A stretch of 64,000 nucleotides of DNA from NCBI GenBank assembly GCA_964554535.1, contig CAZKPB010000002.1, forward strand, positions 1-64,000, read 5' to 3'. The translations under genes were made by a program, and so were the position numbers. Positions 51,628 to 60,278 of the stretch are shown in pieces (the stretch's first letter is position 1; each line of letters begins with the position of its first letter). The notes beneath the pieces were generated by a model, which had not been told where the DNA came from, did no database searches, and saw only the letters and a program-made list of their open reading frames with translations. The DNA is from DMER64 sp964554535. Lineage in GTDB: Bacteria > Bacteroidota > Bacteroidia > Bacteroidales > UBA932.

Positions 51628-53823
51628 ATGTGTACTTCTTTAGAACTGCATTCCGCGTTAAAAAAACATTTTGGGTTTGATTCGTTCAAGGGACAACAAG
51701 AAGAAATTATCCTGCATCTGATGAACGGGGGCAATGCGTTTGTACTGATGCCAACCGGCGGTGGCAAGTCTCTATGTTATCAACTTCCCGCCTTACTGAT
51801 GGACGGTACGGCCATAGTGGTGTCTCCGTTGATTGCCCTTATGAAGAATCAGGTGGACGCCATACGCGGTTTTATTCAAGGGAACCAGGGAGTGGCCCAT
51901 TTTCTTAATTCTTCCCTCAACAAGCAACAGATTACCGAGGTGAGGGAGTCGTTACTTTCCGGACACACCAAATTACTGTATGTGGCTCCGGAATCATTGA
52001 CCAAAGAGGAAAACGTCCAATTGCTGCGTCAGGTGAAGATTTCTTTTTACGCCATTGACGAGGCCCATTGTATCTCTGAATGGGGACACGATTTCCGTCC
52101 GGAATACCGGCGCATACAACCGCTGGTACAGGAAATAGGCAAAGCGCCCGTCATTGCGCTTACCGCTACCGCTACGCCCAAGGTGCAACAGGATATCCAG
52201 AAGAATCTGGGTATGTTGGACGCGCGCGTGTTCAAGGATTCGTTCAACCGGGAGAACTTGTATTATGAGGTGCGTCCCAAGGTGCAGGTGGACAAGGAAC
52301 TGGTCAAATTCATCAAGGAAAACGAGGGAAAGAGCGGCATTGTGTATTGTATCAGCCGCAAGAAAGTGGAGGAAGTGGCTTCTTTTCTACAGGTGAACGG
52401 TATTCGGGCTTTGCCTTATCATGCGGGGATGGACGCCCACCAGCGCAGTTATAATCAGGACCAGTTTCTGATGGAAGAAGTGGACGTGATTGTGGCCACC
52501 ATTGCCTTTGGTATGGGAATTGATAAACCCGACGTGCGGTTTGTCATACATTATGACATTCCCAAATCATTGGAAGGATATTATCAGGAGACGGGACGGG
52601 CCGGACGCGACGGCGGGGAGGGCAAGTGCATTGCCTTCTACAGTTACAAGGATATACAGAAACTGGAAAAATTCAAACAGGGCAAGCCTATTGCCGAGCA
52701 GGAAATCAGCAAGCAACTGCTTATGGAAACGGTGGCTTATGCAGAAACGTACGTCTGTCGCCGCAAGGTGCTGCTGAATTATTTCGGAGAGGATTACCCG
52801 CAGGATAATTGCGGCAATTGTGACAATTGCCTGCATCCCAAAAAACAGTTTGACGGACAGGACCAGATGTGTCTGGTGCTGGAAACGGTGCAGAAAGCCC
52901 TGGAACAATTCAACACGGAACATATAGCCAATATTATTGCCGGTGTGGCCAATGCCATGGTCAAATCCTATCAGCACCACAAGTTGGATGTGTTTGGGAT
53001 GGGCAAGGACAAGTCGGTGAATTTCTGGTGTGCCGTCATTCGTCAGGGGCTTATCCTGCATTTGTTGGACAAGGATATAGAAAAGTACGGCACTCTGTTT
53101 CTGACACCGGCCGGCAAAGACTTTCTGGAAAATTCCCATACCCTGATGCTGGTGGAAGACCGGGAGATGGCCACAGAGGAAGAAGACGACGACGCGCCCT
53201 CCGGCGCTTCCAGGGGCGCCGGTGGAGGCGGGGACACCACCTTGTTTTCCATGCTCAAGGAATTGCGCAAGGACATGGCCCATAAATACAAGTTGGCTCC
53301 GTTTGTTATTTTTCAGGACCCCAGTCTGGAAGATATGTCTATTAATTATCCCGTTACCCTGGAAGAGTTAGTGCATTGCCAGGGCGTGGGGGAAGGCAAG
53401 GCCAAAAAATACGGTACTCCTTTTGTGGACTTGATTTCCCGCTATGTGGAAGAGAACGACATTGAGCGTCCTCAGGACATGGTGGTCAAGTCGGTAATCA
53501 ACAAGTCGGTCAACAAGGTATACATCATCCAGAGTATAGACCGCCAGATGCTGTTTGAAGACATTGCCGAGGCCAAAGGCCTTACTATGGACGAGTTGCT
53601 GGAAGAAATTGAGGCTATTGTGAACTCCGGCACCAAGCTCAATGTCGATTATTACCTTGAGCAGATGGTGGATGAAGACAAACAAGAAGAAATATTTGAT
53701 TATTTCCGGGATGAAGCCACGTCAGAATCACTGACAGATGCCGTACACGAATTGGGTTCCGATTACACGGAAGAGGAAGTCCGCCTGGTACGCATTAAAT
53801 TTTTGGTTGAGGTAGCCAATTAG
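51628..53823 (+). CDS. recQ: ATP-dependent DNA helicase RecQ
   Basis: 731 residues. Helicase motifs: Walker A LMPTGGGKSLCYQLPALL (Lys about 47), YAIDEAHCISEWGHDFRPEY (about 138-157), ALTATATPK (about 173-181), IVYCISRKKVEEV and YYQETGRAGRDGGEGKCI (motif VI). The RecQ-Ct zinc site has CRRK then NCGNCDNCLHPKK (about 380-405), followed by a winged helix and an HRDC domain (about 525-600). It unwinds DNA in repair. The tail beyond HRDC (about 130 residues) is typical of Bacteroidota RecQ. Confidence 0.95.
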   Translation: MCTSLELHSALKKHFGFDSFKGQQEEIILHLMNGGNAFVLMPTGGGKSLCYQLPALLMDGTAIVVSPLIALMKNQVDAIRGFIQGNQGVAHFLNSSLNKQQITEVRESLLSGHTKLLYVAPESLTKEENVQLLRQVKISFYAIDEAHCISEWGHDFRPEYRRIQPLVQEIGKAPVIALTATATPKVQQDIQKNLGMLDARVFKDSFNRENLYYEVRPKVQVDKELVKFIKENEGKSGIVYCISRKKVEEVASFLQVNGIRALPYHAGMDAHQRSYNQDQFLMEEVDVIVATIAFGMGIDKPDVRFVIHYDIPKSLEGYYQETGRAGRDGGEGKCIAFYSYKDIQKLEKFKQGKPIAEQEISKQLLMETVAYAETYVCRRKVLLNYFGEDYPQDNCGNCDNCLHPKKQFDGQDQMCLVLETVQKALEQFNTEHIANIIAGVANAMVKSYQHHKLDVFGMGKDKSVNFWCAVIRQGLILHLLDKDIEKYGTLFLTPAGKDFLENSHTLMLVEDREMATEEEDDDAPSGASRGAGGGGDTTLFSMLKELRKDMAHKYKLAPFVIFQDPSLEDMSINYPVTLEELVHCQGVGEGKAKKYGTPFVDLISRYVEENDIERPQDMVVKSVINKSVNKVYIIQSIDRQMLFEDIAEAKGLTMDELLEEIEAIVNSGTKLNVDYYLEQMVDEDKQEEIFDYFRDEATSESLTDAVHELGSDYTEEEVRLVRIKFLVEVAN

Positions 53824-53825
53824 TT

Positions 53826-53857
53826 TTTGTGTGACACAACATTTTCGCGTAAATTCG
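53826..53857 (+). promoter_or_regulatory. Promoter of the 754-residue lipoprotein gene
   Basis: TTTG (53826-53829), 20-base spacer, TAAATTCG (53850-53857), ending 7 bases before the ATG at 53865. It has the best -33/-7 spacing on this strand and predicts almost no leader. Confidence 0.6.
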
Positions 53858-53864
53858 CAGTTTC

Positions 53865-56129
53865 ATGCGAAAATCCACTCTCATATCATGTATTGTGCTG
53901 GCAGTTATGTTGTTAGGTGCCTGCGGGTATGGTTTCTTCAAATTGTACCACAAGCCGCAGCAGACCACGGGGCAAGATTATACGTATAATACAGTTCCGC
54001 TGGACGCGGTGTTGGTGCAGCACTTTACCCGTGCGCAGGATCTGCTGGATGCCGTGAATGCCCCTGACAGCTATTTTGCCCGCTTTCCGGACTCCGGCAA
54101 CGGCTTGAATCTTTTTTTGCATCAGCTGAATGAATATGCTGCGGAGGTCAATCCCGCGCTGCTGCAGACGCCGGCGCTTTGCTCGCTGCACGATGCCCAG
54201 CGTTATATGTTGGGTGTCCTTTTTGGACTTGCCGTTGATGACACTTGGGAACAGGTAATCTGGCCCGATTTTCTGACGCGGCAGCACCTGCAGGCCACTT
54301 CGCGCATATACAACGATGTCAAGGTGTACCAACTGTATACTAATCAGGAACCGCTTTACGCGGCATTTGTCAACCACGTGCTCATTGCCTCGGCCGAACA
54401 GGTAATTATTGAATCTTCTATCCGCCACATCAAAACCGGCGGGTCACTGCTGGACAATCCCCAATTCAATCAAATTGTCAACAAGTCGCTGCATACCAAG
54501 CCATCCCGCTTGTTTATCGCCCACAACAAACTACCCAAGTTGTTTGCCGCCTATATGGGGCGTCCGCTGCAGGCTTATGCGTCGTTCTGCGGCTCCACCG
54601 CTTCCTGGACGGCTTTGGACGGCACCACCGGAGCCAACTGTTTGTTGATGGACGGCTATTCCATACTTACTCGCGGTGTTCAGGAATACTTTTCCACGTT
54701 TTCCGGCCAGGAGGCTCAAAATTGTAATATACCTGAATACCTTCCGGCCAACACTACGGCAGGCATCATGCTGGGCTTGTCGGATTTTCCGACCTATTTT
54801 GCACGTTACCGGGAGTATCTTGAAGTGACAAAATCTCTCCGTTCCACTGCGTCGCAAGAGCGCATGGAATGGTTCAACCTTTTGTATCCTTCTGAAGTGG
54901 CGGTGGCCTGCGTGCCATTCCGCGGCCGTATGGAATGGATGGGCGTGATAGAATCCAAATATATCAATCAGGCCAAAATACAATATGCCCTGCTTAACCG
55001 CCAGACGGAAAATGCGGTGATGGAGCATCCTTTGCCGGGTTTGTTTGAAGAACTCTTTGGTCCCGTATTCGGTCTATGTACGGCTACTGCATATTGTTAT
55101 GAAGGATCCTGTATTCTTTACGGCTCCAGGGAATTGTTGGAAGAGTTGAGGCTCCGCCGGCAGAACGGTACTTTTTTTTCTTTGCAACAGAACCTGCGGC
55201 AGACTCCCGCCGGAGAGCACGTGATGGATCGGGCCAATGCCACGTTGTTTGTGCAACCGGTCACGGCGTTGGATTCGTTGCGTCTGATGGTGGATTCCCG
55301 TTACCGGGACCGCCTGGATTCTCTGGCCCGCTACAATGCCCAATACGCTTTTTTGCAGTTCAGCGCCATGGATACCGTTATTTATACGCATCTGCTGTTG
55401 TACGGGGACAGACTGGAAACGTCGCCCTTGGTGCCCAAACCCAAGCCGGTTAGAGCCAATGCCGGTGTACATCAGGATTCCCTGCGTCCTGCCGCCCCGC
55501 CTTATACGATTTATAACCACGCCACCAAAAAACAGAATACTCTGGAACAGACCCCCTGGCCCGACTGCCAGCTGGTACAGAAAGACCATACCGGCAAAAC
55601 GTTGTGGAAGCTCAAACTGGAAGGGCCTGTACAGGATACGGTCCGGCAGATTGATTTTTTGAACAATAACAAGTTGCAATTGTTGTATGCCGTGGGAAAC
55701 CACCTGTATCTTACAGACCGTCTGGGCCGTCATGTGTCCCCTTATCCCAAATCGTTTATGGAAAGCATTACCTTTGGTCCGTATGTGTTTGACCCGCAAG
55801 AAGACAAAGAGTACCGTATCTTCCTGGTGCATCGCGACGGAGTCTTGCGTTGTTACACCAAATACGGCAAACCGCTGGCAGGCTGGACGGACTTCACCTT
55901 GCCCGATTACCTGACAGCCCCGATGAATTGTGTGGTGCCGGACAAAGTGCCTTATTGGGTGGTGTATACCAACAGTCAGACCGTTTTTCTGACGGTTTCC
56001 GGTGAGGTGGCCGCCGTTTTGATGCAGGAAGAATGTCTGGACCCCTCTGCCAAAATGGAAGTTTCGGCCCCGGGTCAACTCTGCGGCACAACTATTGAGG
56101 GAAAGAGTATCACCATTAATCTGAACTGA
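53865..56129 (+). CDS. Large lipoprotein of unknown function
   Basis: 754 residues. The signal ends in a perfect lipobox (LGAC, Cys20). I do not recognise a family with confidence; parts resemble DUF3352-like proteins. The first 500 residues are mixed alpha/beta without clear motifs. The last 200 (about 560-754: e.g. LWKLKLEGPVQDTVRQIDFL, LYLTDRLGRHV, FLVHRDGVLRCYTKYGKPL) look like beta-propeller or PQQ-like strands. It is followed 1 base later by a small membrane protein and then the ABC exporter, so it may work with them at the envelope. An identical order elsewhere would support that. Confidence 0.7.
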   Translation: MRKSTLISCIVLAVMLLGACGYGFFKLYHKPQQTTGQDYTYNTVPLDAVLVQHFTRAQDLLDAVNAPDSYFARFPDSGNGLNLFLHQLNEYAAEVNPALLQTPALCSLHDAQRYMLGVLFGLAVDDTWEQVIWPDFLTRQHLQATSRIYNDVKVYQLYTNQEPLYAAFVNHVLIASAEQVIIESSIRHIKTGGSLLDNPQFNQIVNKSLHTKPSRLFIAHNKLPKLFAAYMGRPLQAYASFCGSTASWTALDGTTGANCLLMDGYSILTRGVQEYFSTFSGQEAQNCNIPEYLPANTTAGIMLGLSDFPTYFARYREYLEVTKSLRSTASQERMEWFNLLYPSEVAVACVPFRGRMEWMGVIESKYINQAKIQYALLNRQTENAVMEHPLPGLFEELFGPVFGLCTATAYCYEGSCILYGSRELLEELRLRRQNGTFFSLQQNLRQTPAGEHVMDRANATLFVQPVTALDSLRLMVDSRYRDRLDSLARYNAQYAFLQFSAMDTVIYTHLLLYGDRLETSPLVPKPKPVRANAGVHQDSLRPAAPPYTIYNHATKKQNTLEQTPWPDCQLVQKDHTGKTLWKLKLEGPVQDTVRQIDFLNNNKLQLLYAVGNHLYLTDRLGRHVSPYPKSFMESITFGPYVFDPQEDKEYRIFLVHRDGVLRCYTKYGKPLAGWTDFTLPDYLTAPMNCVVPDKVPYWVVYTNSQTVFLTVSGEVAAVLMQEECLDPSAKMEVSAPGQLCGTTIEGKSITINLN

Positions 56130-56130
56130 T

Positions 56131-56352
56131 ATGATATTTCTTCTTTCAATATTTCTGATATTTGTCATCGGGTTGTTTTTCCTTACCCGCGTATTGCCTT
56201 ACTGGTTGCGCCGCAAGGTGGCCAAAATGCAGCAACAGTCCGGCTCACAGGCGCAAGCCGGCCAACAACCCTTGCGACACGCGGCTGTCAACAAAAAAAA
56301 GATTACAAAAGACACGGGCGATTATGTGGATTATGAAGAAATAACCGACTGA
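56131..56352 (+). CDS. Small membrane protein, DUF4834-like
   Basis: 73 residues. An N-terminal transmembrane helix (about 2-22) is followed by a basic, Gln-rich stretch and an acidic end, KDTGDYVDYEEITD. The closing (D)GxYVDxEEI motif is the hallmark I recall for DUF4834 proteins of Bacteroidota; function unknown. Its stop overlaps the ABC exporter start (TGATG), implying coupling. Confidence 0.62.
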   Translation: MIFLLSIFLIFVIGLFFLTRVLPYWLRRKVAKMQQQSGSQAQAGQQPLRHAAVNKKKITKDTGDYVDYEEITD

Positions 56353-58184
56353 TGAAAGATTTTCTGCGCATTTTGGCTTACGGCAAGCCGTACAGTAAAT
56401 ACTGGCCGCCTTATCTGATACTCTCTCTGCTCAGTGTGGTTTTTGGCATTGCCAATTATGCGTTGATAGCCCCTCTGTTGAGCGTGTTGTTTGAACCCGA
56501 GACCGTGTCCGGTGTGGTCCCCATGCCCGAATACAGTTTTACCATAGATTACGTTAAGGACTTGTTCAGTCATTACCTGAGTTCCATTATTGCCCAAAAG
56601 GGTATTCTAACGGCTCTGGTTTTTGTTTGCGCCATTATTCTTTCCGCTTCATTGCTGGCCAATGCCATGCAGTACCTTTCCCAAAGAGTGCTGGTATCCA
56701 TGCGCACCACGCTTATGAAAAATATCCGCACGGATTTGTTCCGGAAAATCAGTCGTCTGCATATAGGTTATTTCCACAGCCAGCGCAAGGGCGATATTCT
56801 CTCCAGTGTGTCCAATGATGTGAACGAGGTGCAGAATTCGGTGGCCAGTTCTTTCCATATCATTTTCAGGGACCCGCTGCTGATTATTGGCTTTCTGACC
56901 ATGCTGTTCTATATGAGTCCCAAACTGACACTGGTAACTTTGCTGACGCTTCCCGTAACGGCAATAGTGATAGGCCGCATAGGGCATTCGCTGCGTTCCG
57001 GGGCCGAGGTGTCCCAATCCTTGTTGGGGCGTATTGTCAGCCAGTTTGAAGAAGCCATATCGGGCAGCCGCATCATAAAGGCGTTTAACGCGCAGCACTA
57101 TGTGCAGGCGCGTTTTGAAAATAGTAACGAGTTGCACCGCAGGGCCACTCGCCGGCTGTACAACCGCCAGGAACTCGCCTCGCCCCTTAGTGAATTTCTG
57201 GGTATTTCCGTGGCGGCCGCCATACTTTTTTACGGCGGTTGGTTGCAACTTCACGGAGAATTGGGTATGGACTGGCCTTCTTTTGTGGTGTACATTGGTT
57301 TTTACTGGAGGGTTCTGGAGCCGTCAAAAGCCATTGCCAAGGCGTATGCCATGATCAAGAAGGGGATGGTTTCCGGAAACCGCATTTTTGCTATTATTGA
57401 TGCGCCCACAGAAATCCGCAAAGATCCCCAGGCCCTGCCGATAAGTTCTTTTGAGCGGGAATTGGAGTATAAGGAAGTCTTTTTCAAATATTTCGAGGGT
57501 GGAGAATACGTGTTGCAGCACATCAACCTGCAAATCCCCAAGGGAAAAGTGGTGGCGCTGGTGGGCCCTTCCGGAGCCGGAAAGACCACGATGGCCGATT
57601 TGCTGCCGCGGTATTATGACGTGACCGAGGGTGAAATTCTGCTGGACGGCGTAAATCTCAAAAAATACCGTCCCAAAGACGTTATTTCGCTGATGGGCAT
57701 TGTGACACAGGAAGCTATCCTGTTTAACGATACGGTGGCCAACAATATCTCGTTCGGGATGGAAGACGTCTCAATGGAGGCTATAGAAAAGGCCGCAAGG
57801 ATAGCCAATGCGCATGAATTCATCTCGCAGATGGAAGACGGCTATCAGACCAATATCGGTGACCGTGGCGAGAAACTTTCCGGCGGCCAGCGTCAGCGCC
57901 TGGCCATTGCCCGGGCCGTGCTCAAAAATCCACCTCTCCTGATTCTGGACGAGGCCACCTCGGCCCTGGATACGGAAAGTGAACGTCTGGTGCAGGACGC
58001 GCTGACCCAACTGATGAAAAATCGTACTTCCGTGGTCATTGCCCACAGGCTGTCCACCATCCGCAATGCGGACCTGATTGTGGTGATGCAGCACGGGGTT
58101 ATAGTGCAGCAGGGGTCCCACGAACAACTGATGGCGCAGGGCGGACTGTATAAGCACCTGTGTGAATTGCAAACATTTGCGTAA
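56352..58184 (+). CDS. ABC exporter, MsbA-like (fused membrane and ATPase domains)
   Basis: 610 residues: a six-helix membrane domain (about 15-330) and an ATPase domain (about 370-605). Walker A GPSGAGKTTM (about 404-413), Q-loop MGIVTQEAILF, signature LSGGQRQRLAIARAVL (about 511-526) and Walker B LLILDEATSALDTES (about 531-545) are intact. Half-transporters like this dimerise; MsbA-like members flip lipid A or other lipids, but drugs or peptides cannot be excluded. It overlaps the upstream small gene by 1 base. Confidence 0.92.
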   Translation: MKDFLRILAYGKPYSKYWPPYLILSLLSVVFGIANYALIAPLLSVLFEPETVSGVVPMPEYSFTIDYVKDLFSHYLSSIIAQKGILTALVFVCAIILSASLLANAMQYLSQRVLVSMRTTLMKNIRTDLFRKISRLHIGYFHSQRKGDILSSVSNDVNEVQNSVASSFHIIFRDPLLIIGFLTMLFYMSPKLTLVTLLTLPVTAIVIGRIGHSLRSGAEVSQSLLGRIVSQFEEAISGSRIIKAFNAQHYVQARFENSNELHRRATRRLYNRQELASPLSEFLGISVAAAILFYGGWLQLHGELGMDWPSFVVYIGFYWRVLEPSKAIAKAYAMIKKGMVSGNRIFAIIDAPTEIRKDPQALPISSFERELEYKEVFFKYFEGGEYVLQHINLQIPKGKVVALVGPSGAGKTTMADLLPRYYDVTEGEILLDGVNLKKYRPKDVISLMGIVTQEAILFNDTVANNISFGMEDVSMEAIEKAARIANAHEFISQMEDGYQTNIGDRGEKLSGGQRQRLAIARAVLKNPPLLILDEATSALDTESERLVQDALTQLMKNRTSVVIAHRLSTIRNADLIVVMQHGVIVQQGSHEQLMAQGGLYKHLCELQTFA

Positions 58185-58189
58185 ATTTG
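58182..58189 (+). promoter_or_regulatory. -7 box (TAAATTTG) of the acyl-CoA ligase
   Basis: Perfect TAnnTTTG match that begins with the stop codon of the ABC gene and ends 6 bases before the ATG at 58196. It would give a near-leaderless mRNA. Confidence 0.5.
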
Positions 58190-58195
58190 TGCATT

Positions 58196-59863
58196 ATGAG
58201 CAAAATACCCAAGACAAATTCGTTGAATGCGTTGTTTGAAGCCAGCTTTAAAAAATACTGGGACTTCAAGGCGTTAACTAACTTTAAGGGAGATACTATT
58301 TATTATAGAGATTTGGCCCGTCGTATCCAGATGGTGCATCTGGAATTTGAACGCTGCGGTTTACGCAGGGGAGACAAAGTGGCGGTATGCGGACGCAACC
58401 AGATCAACTGGGCGGTGGCCCTGTTGGCTACGTTGACGTACGGTGCCGTGGCGGTACCCATTCTGCACGAGTTCAAACCGGGGAATATCCAGCATCTGGT
58501 AAACCATTCCGATGCCCGGATTTTCTTTGTGGGAGAACAGGTGTGGGAAGGATTAAGTGCCTCTGAAATGCCTAATCTGGAAGCCATAATAGGCCTTAAC
58601 GACTTTGATATTCTGTATACCGCCGATGGCGTGATTACCCAAGAGCGCGAGCAGATTATGGAATTGTACAAGCAAAAATTTCCTCACGACCTCAAAGCCT
58701 CCGACATCAAATACTACAAGGATTCCCCCGACGAGTTGGCGCTCATCAATTACACCAGCGGCACTACCGGCTTTTCCAAGGGGGTGATGCTGCCTTACCG
58801 CAGCCTGCTCTCCAATGTGCTTTTTGCCTACGATGTGCTGCCCGGGGTGGGCAACGGCGCCAGTGTGGTCTCGCTGTTACCCTCGGCCCATATGTACGGG
58901 CTGATGTTTGAATTGCTGTATGAAGTCAGCAACGGGGCCCACGTTTATTTTCTTACGCGCATACCTTCTCCACGCGTGATCAGCGAGGCTTTCAGTACGG
59001 TCAAACCCAAGATAATCATAGCGGTGCCAATGATTATTGAAAAGATATACAAACAGAAACTTTTGCCTTTGCTCAACAGGCCCTCCATAAAAGTGATGTT
59101 ACGGATGCCTTTTATTGACCACAAAATCAAAAAACGCATCCACGACGAGTTGGTACAGGCCTTTGGCGGAGAGTTTATGGAAGTGATCATTGGCGGAGCG
59201 CCGTTCAATCATGAGGTGGAGCCTTTCCTCAAGAGTCTGGATTTCCCGTTTACGGTAGGCTATGGACTTACCGAATGCGGTCCGATTGCCACCTACGCCC
59301 CCTGGTATACCCGGCCTTTATATTCTTGCGGCAAAGCGGCTCCCCGGATGTCCATCCGCATAGATTCGTCCAAACCAGATTCGGTTCCCGGTGAAATTCA
59401 GTTGAAAGGAGACAACGTGATGATGGGATACTATAAGAATCCCGAGGCGTCCGCTCAGGTAATGACTCCCGACGGCTGGTTCCGTACGGGTGACGTGGGG
59501 GTGATGGATGCACAGGGTTTTCTCTATATCAAGGGCCGTTCCAAAAATATGATTTTGGGCCCCAATGGTCAGAATATCTATCCCGAAGAAATTGAAGGTT
59601 CCATCAACAACATGTCGTATGTCAACGAGAGTCTGGTGATTATGGAAAACGACCAGTTGGTGGCGCTGGTCTATCCCGACTTTGAAAAGGCGGCGGCCGA
59701 CGGATTGCCCGACTCGGCCATGGATGCCACTATGGAAGCCATGCGTTCGCAAATCAATATGGAACTGCCCAAGTACAGCCAGATTGCCAAAGTACGCATA
59801 GTTCCGGAAGAATTTGAAAAAACGCCCAAACGGAGTATAAAACGTTTCTTGTACAATGGATAA
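58196..59863 (+). CDS. AMP-binding long-chain fatty acid-CoA ligase-like protein
   Basis: 555 residues from the ATG at 58196 (MSKIPKTNSL); the frame's earlier codon (58187) overlaps the -7 box. ATP/AMP motif NYTSGTTGFSKGVMLPY (about 186-202), VGYGLTECGPIATYAP (about 353-368), TPDGWFRTGDVG (about 423-434) and the C-terminal KRSIKRFLY lysine region (about 545-553) mark the adenylate-forming superfamily, FadD-like. It activates a fatty or other acid with ATP and CoA. It overlaps the next gene by 8 bases. Confidence 0.9.
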   Translation: MSKIPKTNSLNALFEASFKKYWDFKALTNFKGDTIYYRDLARRIQMVHLEFERCGLRRGDKVAVCGRNQINWAVALLATLTYGAVAVPILHEFKPGNIQHLVNHSDARIFFVGEQVWEGLSASEMPNLEAIIGLNDFDILYTADGVITQEREQIMELYKQKFPHDLKASDIKYYKDSPDELALINYTSGTTGFSKGVMLPYRSLLSNVLFAYDVLPGVGNGASVVSLLPSAHMYGLMFELLYEVSNGAHVYFLTRIPSPRVISEAFSTVKPKIIIAVPMIIEKIYKQKLLPLLNRPSIKVMLRMPFIDHKIKKRIHDELVQAFGGEFMEVIIGGAPFNHEVEPFLKSLDFPFTVGYGLTECGPIATYAPWYTRPLYSCGKAAPRMSIRIDSSKPDSVPGEIQLKGDNVMMGYYKNPEASAQVMTPDGWFRTGDVGVMDAQGFLYIKGRSKNMILGPNGQNIYPEEIEGSINNMSYVNESLVIMENDQLVALVYPDFEKAAADGLPDSAMDATMEAMRSQINMELPKYSQIAKVRIVPEEFEKTPKRSIKRFLYNG

Positions 59864-60272
59864 TCAAAAACAGATTCAGTTTGATTTGCACTATTTGGAA
59901 ATGGCGCAGATATGGGCGCAGAATTCGTATTGCGTACGGCGCAAGGTGGGGGCGCTTATGGTCAAGGACCGGATGATTATATCCGACGGCTACAACGGCA
60001 CTCCGCGCGGCTTTGAAAACGTGTGCGAACTGCCCGACGGAACCACCAAAGCCTATGTGCTTCATGCCGAGGCCAACGCTATCACCAAAGTGGCGCAGAG
60101 CAACAACAGCAGTGCAGGGGCCACCATATACATCACCGCCTCGCCCTGCGTGGAATGTGCTAAACTGATCATTCAGGCGGGTATAGTGAGGGTGGTGTAC
60201 CGTGACGAATACCGTTGTGCGGACGGAGTGGAATTACTGCTTCGAGCGGGAATTCAGGTTGATAAAATGTAA
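59856..60272 (+). CDS. dCMP deaminase-family protein
   Basis: 138 residues. Zinc-binding HAEANAITK (about 69-77) with the catalytic Glu, and SPCVECAKLIIQAGI (about 96-110) with two cysteine ligands, are complete; CVRRKVGALMVKDRMIISDG is the conserved N-terminal strand pair. It would deaminate dCMP to dUMP for thymidylate synthesis. Start overlaps the ligase stop by 8 bases and the S41 gene begins 6 bases after its stop. Confidence 0.92.
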   Translation: MDNQKQIQFDLHYLEMAQIWAQNSYCVRRKVGALMVKDRMIISDGYNGTPRGFENVCELPDGTTKAYVLHAEANAITKVAQSNNSSAGATIYITASPCVECAKLIIQAGIVRVVYRDEYRCADGVELLLRAGIQVDKM

Positions 60273-60278
60273 ATACTC

